Positions 14,567 to 21,763 of a stretch of DNA of 36,443 nucleotides are shown here, piece by piece. Source of the DNA: Anaerolineae bacterium (GTDB taxonomy: Bacteria; Chloroflexota; Anaerolineae; Anaerolineales; Villigracilaceae). Where the stretch lies: positions 1 to 36,443 of the forward strand of contig QEXW01000026.1 in NCBI GenBank assembly GCA_003130845.1, read 5' to 3'. The notes under the pieces were generated by a model. It worked only from the letters and a program-made list of their open reading frames with translations. It had not been told where the DNA came from and did no database searches. Position numbers and translations under genes: made by a program. Numbering within the stretch: position 1 is the stretch's first letter; the number at the start of each line of letters is the position of its first letter.

Positions 14567-15742
14567 TTAACGGCGCGAGCCGGTTTTTAAACTACCGGTT
14601 CGCTTAGGCATTCGAAGCGGAGTTGCGCGCGCTTCCACCATTCCCCACCGGCTAGCGCCCAGGTATAAAATTTCCAAAATCAAATCCTCGTAGGAAATCC
14701 CCTCGGCAGCGGCCTCAATGCACAGGTCACTGTAACCGGGCGTCAGTCCGGGCAGTGTGTTGATTTCCATCAACATCGGTTCCCCTTCCGCGTTCAGGCG
14801 AATGTCGGTGCGTGAAACATCGATCGCCTTAATCGCCATGTGCGCCCGTACCACCAATTGCTGCAGTTTTTTGGTTAATTCCGGGGAAATATCTGCCGGG
14901 CAAATATAGCCAGGCGCACCCTCCTCGCCGACCGATTTCGACTTGGATTCCTGGCTGTAAATCCCCGGCGTCACCGAACGGCTGCTATCCAGTTCCAACA
15001 CCGGAAAGACATGATACCCATGCTTCTCGTCATACCACTCCGGGTGGCGAGAATACTTCCAAGCATCCCAGCGCCCAATCAGGCCACAGGTAAATTCACG
15101 CCCAGAAAGGAAACTCTCCACCAGCGCGGGCTGACGGTACGTGTGAATGATGTAATTGACACGTTCGCGCAACTCGGCAGGAGTTTCCACAATCGCTTTG
15201 GCATCCACCCCCATGCCGGTCCCCTCGCGTGCTGGCTTAACAAAGAGTGGGAAGCGCAGTTCCGGCCGCAGAGATTCATCCCCCACAATAAATTCCTGAA
15301 AGGGCGCCACCGGCAAGCGGCGGTCGCGCCAGATGCGTTTGGTGAGCGTTTTATCGAGCGAAATGGCATTGGCCATCACGCGCGAATGTGTGTACGGAAT
15401 GCGCAACATCTCCAACAAAGCCGGCACTTGCGCCTCGCGGGCATCACCGCCTAGTCCTTCGGCGATGTTGAAACAAATATCCGGTTTAATTTCTCGCAGC
15501 GCATAGGGGAGTTCGCGGTCAGCCTGAATAAAGACCGTGCGGTGCCCATCGCTTTCAATCGCAGCACGAATACAATCAATCGTCTCGATGTGGTCATAAT
15601 CAGCTAGGGCATCGGCGGCAACATCCGCCGGAAGCGGAATATTTTCATCCTTGATATTGGCCAGCACGGCCACCAGCCAGGGTTTTTCCGGTTTCAGCCA
15701 ACTGGGAGGCTTTTCTTCAGCAGGAAGAGATGATTCGGACAT
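14567..15742 (-). CDS. D-alanine-D-alanine ligase-like ATP-grasp enzyme
   Basis: A 391-aa ATP-grasp ligase related to Ddl. Motifs seen are CFNIAEGLGGDAREAQVPALLE in the N-terminal domain (about 91-112), FPLFVKPAREGTGMGV (ATP-binding Lys and Gly-rich loop), ALVESFLSGREFTCGLIG, and RTDIRLN followed by MEINTLPGLTPGYS, which carries the Mg-binding Glu and Asn. It is longer than typical Ddl (about 310-360 aa), with extra residues at both ends and an insert near 230-270. It may make D-Ala-D-Ala or another dipeptide; sequence alone does not decide. AGGAG lies 6 bp before the ATG. It is transcribed divergently from clpS and is followed on the same strand by tRNA-Ser. Confidence 0.8.
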   Translation of the reverse strand: MSESSLPAEEKPPSWLKPEKPWLVAVLANIKDENIPLPADVAADALADYDHIETIDCIRAAIESDGHRTVFIQADRELPYALREIKPDICFNIAEGLGGDAREAQVPALLEMLRIPYTHSRVMANAISLDKTLTKRIWRDRRLPVAPFQEFIVGDESLRPELRFPLFVKPAREGTGMGVDAKAIVETPAELRERVNYIIHTYRQPALVESFLSGREFTCGLIGRWDAWKYSRHPEWYDEKHGYHVFPVLELDSSRSVTPGIYSQESKSKSVGEEGAPGYICPADISPELTKKLQQLVVRAHMAIKAIDVSRTDIRLNAEGEPMLMEINTLPGLTPGYSDLCIEAAAEGISYEDLILEILYLGASRWGMVEARATPLRMPKRTGSLKTGSRR

Positions 15743-15850
15743 GGTTTACTCCTAGAGGGAAGAAGAGATTCATACAGGCATTATCTTATAACATTTGGAA
15801 CGTGCAATCAAGCAACGAATTGTAAACAAAATTTATGTTATCATTTTCAC

Positions 15851-16159
15851 ATGCCAGGCACACAGTCACGCTCTCTGCCACGCGTTATTGAGCGCCCCCA
15901 AACCGAACTGGAGCCGCTCTATCGCGTCGTCATCCACAACGATGATGTAACGCCCATGGACTTCGTTGTATACATCCTAGAGCGAATTTTCTTTCTCGCC
16001 GAACCGGATGCCATGACGGTCATGCTGACCGCTCACTATGAGGGGCAAGCCTATGTCCAAACCCTCCCCAAGCAAGAAGCCCAAACGCGGGTAAACAAAG
16101 CGCACTTCGCCGCCGGCCTAGAAGGCTACCCCCTGCACTTCTCCATAGAGCCGGAATAA
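15851..16159 (+). CDS. clpS: ATP-dependent Clp protease adaptor ClpS
   Basis: A 102-aa adaptor that binds N-degron substrates and the N-domain of a Clp ATPase. The diagnostic stretch YRVVIHNDDVTPMDFVVYIL is present, with the DD and TPM residues that form the N-end-rule pocket, then AMTVMLTAHYEGQA and a degenerate C-terminal PLHFSIEPE. ClpC, a plausible partner, is encoded at 29288-31795. No Shine-Dalgarno is visible; a TATCAT -10-like hexamer (15839-15844) ends 6 bp before the ATG, so the mRNA may be leaderless. Confidence 0.95.
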   Translation: MPGTQSRSLPRVIERPQTELEPLYRVVIHNDDVTPMDFVVYILERIFFLAEPDAMTVMLTAHYEGQAYVQTLPKQEAQTRVNKAHFAAGLEGYPLHFSIEPE

Positions 16160-16228
16160 CCCTCCTGATGGCAAACACCGTTTGGAGCCATAAAAAACAC
16201 CGCAATCTACAAAATTTGGGCGCTTATC

Positions 16229-16251
16229 TGTGCATTTCACAGTCATGCACA
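16229..16251. promoter_or_regulatory. Inverted repeat upstream of the aldo/keto reductase operon
   Basis: TGTGCAT (16229-16235) and ATGCACA (16245-16251) are perfect 7-bp inverted repeats with 9 bp between them, about 50 bp before the ATG at 16303. This has the geometry of a dimeric regulator site; no regulator gene is adjacent. Confidence 0.45.
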
Positions 16252-16302
16252 TTCTTTTCCCCCCTCGGGCCGGGCCATCCTTATTTCAGCGTGGAGTAAT
16301 TC

Positions 16303-17121
16303 ATGAAATTTGAAACCGTACACGGCATCACACTTCCCAAAATCGGGTTTGGATGCTGGACCATTGGCGGCGAAGCCACAGCCGACCCATCCCAAGATGA
16401 GCGCTCGCTCGCGGCCTTACGCTCGGCGTTGGCACTCGGTTACACCCACTTTGATACAGCCGAATACTACGCCGCCGGGCATTCCGAAGAATTGCTCGGC
16501 CAAGCCATCCGCCAGGCCGGGCTGCCACGCCAAGCCGTGTTCATCACCTCCAAAGTCAGCCCCAATCACCTGAGTTATGACGATGTCCTACGCTCTTGTG
16601 AGAACAGCCTGCGCCGCCTAGGAACAGACTACCTCGACCTGTACCTCATCCATTGGCCAGAGCGCCACATGAACCTGCCGGAAACCTTTCGCGCCCTCAA
16701 CCGCTTGGTGCGCGAGGGCAAAGTGAAACACTTGGGGGTAAGCAACTTCAACCTCAAGTTACTCCAAGCAGCCTGCGCCCTTTCCGAAACCCCGCTCCTG
16801 ACCAACCAAGTGCCATACAGCCTCCCCGACCGGTCGTACGTCAAAAACGGTGTGCTGGATTATTGTCAGAAAAACGACATTCTGCTGACGGCCTACTCAC
16901 CGGTCAAAAGCCGCTTTTTTAAGGGGAAAAAACTGGCTGAATTTGCCCGCCAGCGCGGGGTGACGCCCTTCCAAGTGGGCCTGGCCTGGCTTGTCCACCA
17001 GCCGCGCGTCATCACCATCCCCACCTCGTTTAACCCACAGCACCAGGCCGAAAACCTGGCCGCAGCCGAGCTGATGCTAACCGATGATGAAATGGCTTTC
17101 CTTAACGGCTTGGCCGAATGA
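16303..17121 (+). CDS. Aldo/keto reductase
   Basis: A 272-aa NAD(P)H-dependent oxidoreductase with a TIM-barrel fold. The catalytic tetrad is visible: D51 and Y56 (FDTAEYY), K84 (ITSKVS) and H117 (LIHWP). GVSNFN follows at about 145-150, and IPTSFNPQHQAENLAA near the end binds the cofactor phosphate in relatives. GGAG lies 6 bp before the ATG. It is the first gene of an apparent operon with the MESH1-like and DegV genes, 15 bp upstream of the former. The physiological carbonyl substrate is unknown. Confidence 0.94.
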   Translation: MKFETVHGITLPKIGFGCWTIGGEATADPSQDERSLAALRSALALGYTHFDTAEYYAAGHSEELLGQAIRQAGLPRQAVFITSKVSPNHLSYDDVLRSCENSLRRLGTDYLDLYLIHWPERHMNLPETFRALNRLVREGKVKHLGVSNFNLKLLQAACALSETPLLTNQVPYSLPDRSYVKNGVLDYCQKNDILLTAYSPVKSRFFKGKKLAEFARQRGVTPFQVGLAWLVHQPRVITIPTSFNPQHQAENLAAAELMLTDDEMAFLNGLAE

Positions 17122-17136
17122 GACAAAGGAGAGACT

Positions 17137-17709
17137 ATGGAGCAGGTTTTTGATGAACCCACCGGCAAATTACTCACCGCCATTCACTTCGCCGCCCTCA
17201 AACACCGTGACCAACGCCGCAAAGATACGCCACTTTCGCCCTACATCAATCATCCGCTGGAAGTGGCCCGCCTGCTCTGGGAAGTGGGCAGCGTGCGTGA
17301 TATAGCCACGCTCACCGCCGCCATCTTGCACGACACGCTCGAAGATACCGCCACCACCCCCGAAGAGATTCGCCAAACGTTTGGCGAGAAAGTGCTGGGC
17401 TTGGTGTTGGAAGTGACCGACGACAAATCGCTCCCCAAAATGCGCCGCAAGCGTTTACAAATCGAACAAGCGCCACACCTTTCTCGCCAGGCCAAGTTGA
17501 TAAAACTGGCCGACAAAATCAGCAACGTGCACGACCTACTCTACGCTCCACCGCGGCGGTGGAGATTGGAACGCAAACAAAAATACCTGCTATGGACCGA
17601 ACAAGTTGTGGCAGGCCTGCGTGGCACCAACGCGCTGCTAGAGCAACGCTACGATGCCTTATTCCAAGCAGGCAAAACACTTCTCCACCTAGCACAGGAG
17701 CAGCAATGA
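17137..17709 (+). CDS. MESH1-like HD-domain (p)ppGpp hydrolase (small alarmone hydrolase)
   Basis: A 190-aa HD phosphohydrolase that resembles metazoan/bacterial MESH1 and the hydrolase half of SpoT/Rel. It has [12 protein letters not shown] (19-30, substrate loop), YINHP with H39, [11 protein letters not shown] with H65, D66, E69 and D70, [21 protein letters not shown], and [12 protein letters not shown] with a further Asp. These give the four metal ligands of the family. No synthetase domain is present, so it should only degrade alarmones or related nucleotides. AAAGGAG precedes the start. It overlaps degV by 4 bp (ATGA), implying coupled translation. Confidence 0.9.
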   Translation: MEQVFDEPTGKLLTAIHFAALKHRDQRRKDTPLSPYINHPLEVARLLWEVGSVRDIATLTAAILHDTLEDTATTPEEIRQTFGEKVLGLVLEVTDDKSLPKMRRKRLQIEQAPHLSRQAKLIKLADKISNVHDLLYAPPRRWRLERKQKYLLWTEQVVAGLRGTNALLEQRYDALFQAGKTLLHLAQEQQ

Positions 17710-18548
17710 TTCGCATCGTCACCGATACCTTAACTGGCTTCCCCCTAGAAATCATGCGCGCACGCGGCATTCCGGTCATTCCACAAATCGTCATTTTTGG
17801 CGAAACGGCCTACCGAGATGATACCGAAATTGACACCGCCACCTTCCTGCAAAAATTGCGAACAGGCCGTGAAACCCCCAAAACTGCCGCGCCCCCACCG
17901 CATCTGTACACCCCCATCTTCCAAGAAGCCGCCCAAAACGGCGATACGGTGCTGGTCATCGCTCCCTCCGCACGCGTCAGCGGCACAGTGCGCTCGGCGG
18001 AAACCGCCAAAGCCGACTTCCCCTCAGCCGACATTCGTATTCTCGATACCCAAACGTTGGCCTGCAACCAAGGAACGCTCACCCTCTTGGCCGATGACCT
18101 GGCCAAACAAGGCAAGAGCGCCGATGAAATTGAAACACGCCTGCGAGCCATGATACCACGTGGACGTACCTACTTTGTACTCGATACACTCGAATATCTC
18201 AAACGGGGCGGTCGAATTGGCGCAGCCAAGGCTTTGCTAGGCGAATTGCTCCAGGTAAAGCCCATTTTGCAAATCAAAGAAGGCCAAGTAGCCCCATACG
18301 ACCAAGAGCGCACCAAAAAACGCGCCGTCGGCCGCTTGATTGAAATCGCTGCGGAACAAGCACGCAGTGCCGATGCGCATCTGTGCATCCTGCACATTGA
18401 CGCCCAAGACGAAGCCCAAGCCTTACAATCGGAACTCTCTGCCCGCACCGGCCTGCAAGACATCCCTATTTATCTGTTGCCCCCGGCCATTGTCGTTCAC
18501 GCCGGGCCAAAAGCGCTGGGCATCGGATTCTTCGCCCAAGCCATGTGA
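17706..18548 (+). CDS. DegV family protein (fatty-acid-binding)
   Basis: A 280-aa DegV protein; relatives bind fatty acids and in some bacteria present them to a fatty acid kinase. Motifs are [15 protein letters not shown] at the N-terminus (the usual DS is DT here), [13 protein letters not shown] (about 60-75), RVSGTVRSA (ligand site) and [14 protein letters not shown] in the second domain. The ATG at 17706 overlaps the stop codon of the MESH1-like gene; an in-frame upstream ATG would add 49 residues within that gene. No fatty acid kinase gene is adjacent. Confidence 0.92.
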   Translation: MIRIVTDTLTGFPLEIMRARGIPVIPQIVIFGETAYRDDTEIDTATFLQKLRTGRETPKTAAPPPHLYTPIFQEAAQNGDTVLVIAPSARVSGTVRSAETAKADFPSADIRILDTQTLACNQGTLTLLADDLAKQGKSADEIETRLRAMIPRGRTYFVLDTLEYLKRGGRIGAAKALLGELLQVKPILQIKEGQVAPYDQERTKKRAVGRLIEIAAEQARSADAHLCILHIDAQDEAQALQSELSARTGLQDIPIYLLPPAIVVHAGPKALGIGFFAQAM

Positions 18549-18554
18549 TATAAT
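18546..18554 (+). promoter_or_regulatory. Extended -10 promoter for yebC
   Basis: TGATATAAT (TGN plus consensus TATAAT) begins on the stop codon of the DegV gene and lies about 65 bp before the yebC ATG. The extended -10 makes the lack of a clear -35 box acceptable. Confidence 0.7.
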
Positions 18555-18619
18555 TCGTACGCTTAATTGCCAAATCCCCACCCAAGCGGGTTTCGAGAAA
18601 GAAGAAGGAGAACGGTTTT

Positions 18620-19375
18620 ATGTCTGGTCATAGCCATTGGGCTACCATTCGCCGCAAAAAAGGCGCGGCAGACGCGAAGCGGGGAGCGTTATTCACCCGC
18701 CTGGCGCGTGAAATTACCATGGCCGCACGTTTAGGGGGCGGCGATATTAACGCCAACGTGCGCCTGCAACTGGCTGTTGAAAAAGCACGCTCCAACAACA
18801 TGCCCAAAGAAAACATCGAACGCGCCATTCGACGCGGCACGGGAGAAGATAAAGAAGGCAGCGCGTTGGAAGAATTGACCATGGAAGGGTACGGCCCGCA
18901 CGGCGTGGCGCTCATGATTGAGTGTGTTACCGACAACCGTAACCGCACCGTGGCCGATATGCGGCACACCTTTAACAAAAACGGTGGCAACATGGCCGAA
19001 CCCGGCGCGGTCGCTTGGCAGTTCGAGCGCAAAGCGTATTTCGCTTTCCCTTCCAGCCAACTCTCCTACGAAAAAGCCTTTGAACTGGCCATTGAAGCCG
19101 GCGCCGATGATGTGCAAGAAGATGGCGAAAACGTCGAAATCATCGGGCCGGTCGAAGCCTTCAAAACCATCTCCGATGCTTTGCACGCCGCCAAAGTCAG
19201 CCCCGAAGAAGCCGGTCTGCGCCTGATGGCCAAACAAGACCTGGAACTGGGCGTAGAAGAGACCCTCCAGGTACTCAAGTTCGTGGAAGCCATTGAAGAG
19301 TTAGATGACGTGCAAAACGTCTATCACAACCTGAAGATTTCCGAAGAAGCCCTGGCGGCGCTCGAAGCAGAATAA
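18620..19375 (+). CDS. yebC: YebC/PmpR family protein
   Basis: A 251-aa member of the YebC/TACO1 family, first called DNA-binding regulators and now linked to ribosome function. It starts with the signature MSGHSHWATIRRKKGAADAKR, here read as MSGHSHWATI then RRKKGAADAKR, then NMPKENIERAIRRGTGE and ALMIECVTDNRNRT; FNKNGGNMAEPGAVAWQF is seen at about 115-132. Length is normal. AAGGAG lies upstream of the ATG. yebC next to ruvC is a widespread bacterial arrangement, and is seen here too. Confidence 0.97.
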   Translation: MSGHSHWATIRRKKGAADAKRGALFTRLAREITMAARLGGGDINANVRLQLAVEKARSNNMPKENIERAIRRGTGEDKEGSALEELTMEGYGPHGVALMIECVTDNRNRTVADMRHTFNKNGGNMAEPGAVAWQFERKAYFAFPSSQLSYEKAFELAIEAGADDVQEDGENVEIIGPVEAFKTISDALHAAKVSPEEAGLRLMAKQDLELGVEETLQVLKFVEAIEELDDVQNVYHNLKISEEALAALEAE

Positions 19376-19380
19376 ATTCA

Positions 19381-19404
19381 CAGGGCGGGGACAAACCCGC
19401 CCTG
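19381..19404 (+). terminator. Hairpin between yebC and ruvC
   Basis: Perfect 9-bp arms CAGGGCGGG (19381-19389) and CCCGCCCTG (19396-19404) with a 6-nt loop are followed by TTGCTTT. It ends 11 bp before the ruvC start codon, and no promoter is seen between, so it is probably leaky or regulatory. Confidence 0.7.
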
Positions 19405-19415
19405 TTGCTTTCGAT

Positions 19416-19895
19416 ATGACCCTTGCTCTTGGCCTCGACCCCGGCACAGCCACCACCGGCTACGGCCTGGTGCGCCAACTCCCCGATGGCACACTAGACG
19501 CCGTTCACTTTGGCGTCATTCTCACCCCCAAACACCTGCCCGCCGCCGAACGCCTGGATTTGCTCTACCAGCAACTCAGCCACTTACTCAAAACATATCA
19601 ACCCCAGACCGCCGCCGTAGAAAAACTCTTCTTTCAAAAAAACGTCAGCACCGCCCTGGCAGTGGGACAAGCACGCGGCGTGCTGCTCTTAGCCTTAGCA
19701 CAAAACGGCCTAGAAGTCGCCGAATACACCCCCAACGAAGTCAAGCAAGCCGTAGCAGGCTATGGCTCGGCCGAAAAACGCCAAGTGCAAGAGATGGTGC
19801 GCGTTCTACTGGCGTTGCCAGAAATCCCTAAACCGGATGACGCCGCCGATGCCTTAGCCATCGCCATTTGCCACCTCAGCACCCAACGCTACTGA
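19416..19895 (+). CDS. ruvC: Holliday junction resolvase RuvC
   Basis: A 159-aa endonuclease that cuts Holliday junctions in recombination. All acidic catalytic positions are visible: D8 (LGLDPGTATTGYG), E69 (AAVEKLFF), D142 and D145 (PDDAADALAIA). NVSTALAVGQARGVLLLA, typical of RuvC, is present at about 76-93. Length is normal. The start lies 40 bp after yebC, just past a hairpin, with no clear Shine-Dalgarno. ruvA and ruvB, often next, are not in the window; a secreted protein gene follows instead. Confidence 0.96.
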   Translation: MTLALGLDPGTATTGYGLVRQLPDGTLDAVHFGVILTPKHLPAAERLDLLYQQLSHLLKTYQPQTAAVEKLFFQKNVSTALAVGQARGVLLLALAQNGLEVAEYTPNEVKQAVAGYGSAEKRQVQEMVRVLLALPEIPKPDDAADALAIAICHLSTQRY

Positions 19896-19981
19896 GAATT
19901 TACAACTTTTTTACATCCTCTTCACACCCAGCTGACCCGCCTCCCCTACAATGAGAGCAACCTAACCTACGGAGGCAAATG

Positions 19982-20524
19982 ATGAAAACCCACCTGAAAA
20001 AACTGTTTCTGCTCTTCACCCTGCTCTCGCTCGTCTGGCTGGCGCTGCCTGCCCAAACTGTCCTGGCCGCCGGGCCGCAAACCCCCTCCACACCATCCAC
20101 GCCCAGCCCAGAACGCGCCAAAGCCCGCCTCGAATGGGCCTTTGCCAACCAAAAACTGGCTGTCGAACGCATTCGCATTAACCTAGAATACCAAGATGAA
20201 TTCATCGCCGGCATTGAAGAACGCATTGCGCAAGCCAAAGAACAAGGCAAAGATGTTTCCGCAGTCGAACAAGCGCTTGCAGCCTACAAGCAAGCCCTCG
20301 TCCAAGCCCAACCATACTACCAGCAGGCTCTGGCCCTCGTCCAAGCACAGGCTGGCTTCGACTCCAACGGCAAAGTAACCGACCTAGAAAAAGCGCGCCA
20401 AACCGTGCAAGCCTTGGCTGAGAGCCTCAAACAATACCGCCAAACACTCCGCGAACCACTCCAGGCCCTGCGTGAAGCCCTGAAAACTCTGCGCCCCCAA
20501 AAAACAGAACCGAGTAATCCATAA
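19982..20524 (+). CDS. Secreted helical (coiled-coil-like) protein of unknown function
   Basis: A protein of about 180 aa. The N-terminus is a signal peptide: THLKK, a hydrophobic stretch LFLLFTLLSLVWLALPA, and a likely cleavage site after VLAA. A short Pro/Thr/Ser linker follows (about 33-45), then an Ala/Gln/Glu/Lys-rich helical region to the end, with no cysteines. Two adjacent ATGs exist (19979, 19982). I prefer the second because GGAGG (19971-19975) lies 6 bp before it. No family was recognised; the composition suggests an exported alpha-helical protein, perhaps a periplasmic-type chaperone or cell-wall-associated protein. Confidence 0.8.
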   Translation: MKTHLKKLFLLFTLLSLVWLALPAQTVLAAGPQTPSTPSTPSPERAKARLEWAFANQKLAVERIRINLEYQDEFIAGIEERIAQAKEQGKDVSAVEQALAAYKQALVQAQPYYQQALALVQAQAGFDSNGKVTDLEKARQTVQALAESLKQYRQTLREPLQALREALKTLRPQKTEPSNP

Positions 20525-20550
20525 TAACATACCATCTCAAGGCAGCTTGC

Positions 20551-20593
20551 TCCTCCTACCTCAACCACTTGCGCAAGGGTCTAGGTAGGAGGA
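20551..20593. terminator. Long hairpin between the secreted protein and ridA
   Basis: Perfect 11-bp outer arms TCCTCCTACCT (20551-20561) and AGGTAGGAGGA (20583-20593) surround a second, inner palindrome CTTGCGCAAG (20568-20577). There is a weak T-rich run on the plus strand. It may be a terminator or a structured leader for ridA; it is unusually elaborate. Confidence 0.6.
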
Positions 20594-20666
20594 CAGGTAC
20601 TTTCCCTGTTAGAATTGGGGCATCTCGCCATGTAATCCAAATCTTAATGCCCACCAGGAGACCCCC

Positions 20667-21044
20667 ATGCGAAACGTGATTACCACCGAAAACGCCCCGC
20701 AAGCCATCGGCCCCTACTCAGTCGCCATTCAGACCGAAAACTTCGTCTTCTGCTCCGGTCAATTGGGGCTGAACCCGGCCAACGGCGAACTGGTCGCCGA
20801 TGATGTCGCCGCCCAAACCCGTCAGGCGCTCACCAACCTAAAAAACATACTAGAAGCCGCCGGTTCCAGCCTGCAAAACGTCGTCAAAACCACCGTCTTT
20901 CTCAAAGACATGGCCGATTTCCCCAAAATGAACGCCGTCTATAGCGAATTCTTCCCGGATGCCCCCCCAGCGCGTTCCACCATCGCGGTTGCCGGTTTGC
21001 CCAAAGGTGGATTGGTGGAAATCGAAGCCACAGCCTTACGCTAA
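20667..21044 (+). CDS. ridA: RidA family enamine/imine deaminase
   Basis: A 125-aa RidA (YjgF/YER057c/UK114) protein, which hydrolyses reactive enamine/imine intermediates such as those from threonine dehydratase. It has APQAIGPYSVA (10-20), FCSGQLGLNP (28-37), the key substrate-binding Arg R103 (PARST) and E120 (VEIEATA). It is full length. AGGAG lies 6 bp before the ATG. The response regulator begins 3 bp after its stop codon, so it is co-transcribed with a two-component system, an uncommon partner. Confidence 0.95.
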   Translation: MRNVITTENAPQAIGPYSVAIQTENFVFCSGQLGLNPANGELVADDVAAQTRQALTNLKNILEAAGSSLQNVVKTTVFLKDMADFPKMNAVYSEFFPDAPPARSTIAVAGLPKGGLVEIEATALR

Positions 21045-21047
21045 CCC

Positions 21048-21731
21048 ATGGAAACCATCCTGCTGGTAGATGATGAACCATCTATCCTCTCGCTGGCCAA
21101 ACTCTACCTAGAGCGAGATGGGTTCCGCACCCAGGCCGTGACCAATGGTCTGCAAGCGCTCGAAACCATCGAGCGCTTGCGCCCGGCCCTGGTCGTGTTA
21201 GATGTCATGCTGCCAGGGTTAGATGGCTTCGAAGTATGCCGCCGCTTGCGCGCCGCCGGGGACGAAACCCCCATTCTCATGTTAACCGCGCGCGATGAAG
21301 ACATCGACAAAATTCTCGGCCTAGAACTCGGCGCCGATGATTATCTCACCAAACCTTTCAATCCACGCGAACTGACAGCGCGCGTTCGCGCCATCTTACG
21401 GCGGCTAGACAAAAAACCGAGCGATGCCACCCTCGCCTTACGCCTAGCCGACCTGGAAATTGACCCCGCCTGCCGAACTGTCACCATCAACCAACAACCG
21501 GTCCACTTGCGCAGCCAAGAATTTGACCTGCTACTCACCCTGGCCGAGCAGCCAGAGCGCGTTTTCACCCGAGAACAATTGCTCGAAAAGGCCTGGGGAT
21601 TTGATTTTTACGGTCAAACCCGCACCGTAGATGTACACATTGCCCAACTGCGCCGCAAACTGGCTGCCAGCCAAACGAAAATCGAGACCGTGACCGGCGT
21701 GGGGTACAAATTCACCCTGCGAAATACATAA
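21048..21731 (+). CDS. OmpR/PhoB-family response regulator
   Basis: A 227-aa response regulator. The receiver domain (1-~115) has the acidic pair D8/D9 (LVDDE), phospho-acceptor D52 ([12 protein letters not shown]), T80 (LMLTA) and K102 (LTKPF). A C-terminal winged helix (about 130-227) has [30 protein letters not shown] and VTGVGYKF, so it binds DNA, typically at 11-bp direct repeats. The start ATG is 3 bp after ridA. The paired kinase follows 32 bp later. The stimulus is not evident. Confidence 0.96.
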   Translation: METILLVDDEPSILSLAKLYLERDGFRTQAVTNGLQALETIERLRPALVVLDVMLPGLDGFEVCRRLRAAGDETPILMLTARDEDIDKILGLELGADDYLTKPFNPRELTARVRAILRRLDKKPSDATLALRLADLEIDPACRTVTINQQPVHLRSQEFDLLLTLAEQPERVFTREQLLEKAWGFDFYGQTRTVDVHIAQLRRKLAASQTKIETVTGVGYKFTLRNT

Positions 21732-21763
21732 ACCTTAGTTCACCAGCCGCGCTCTACCGTGCC

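Noticed and set aside
17546-17564. Palindrome CTCCACCGC-G-GCGGTGGAG inside the MESH1-like gene
   Set aside because: It lies in an ordinary Pro-Pro-Arg-Arg-Trp coding stretch conserved in this family, so codon content is a sufficient explanation.
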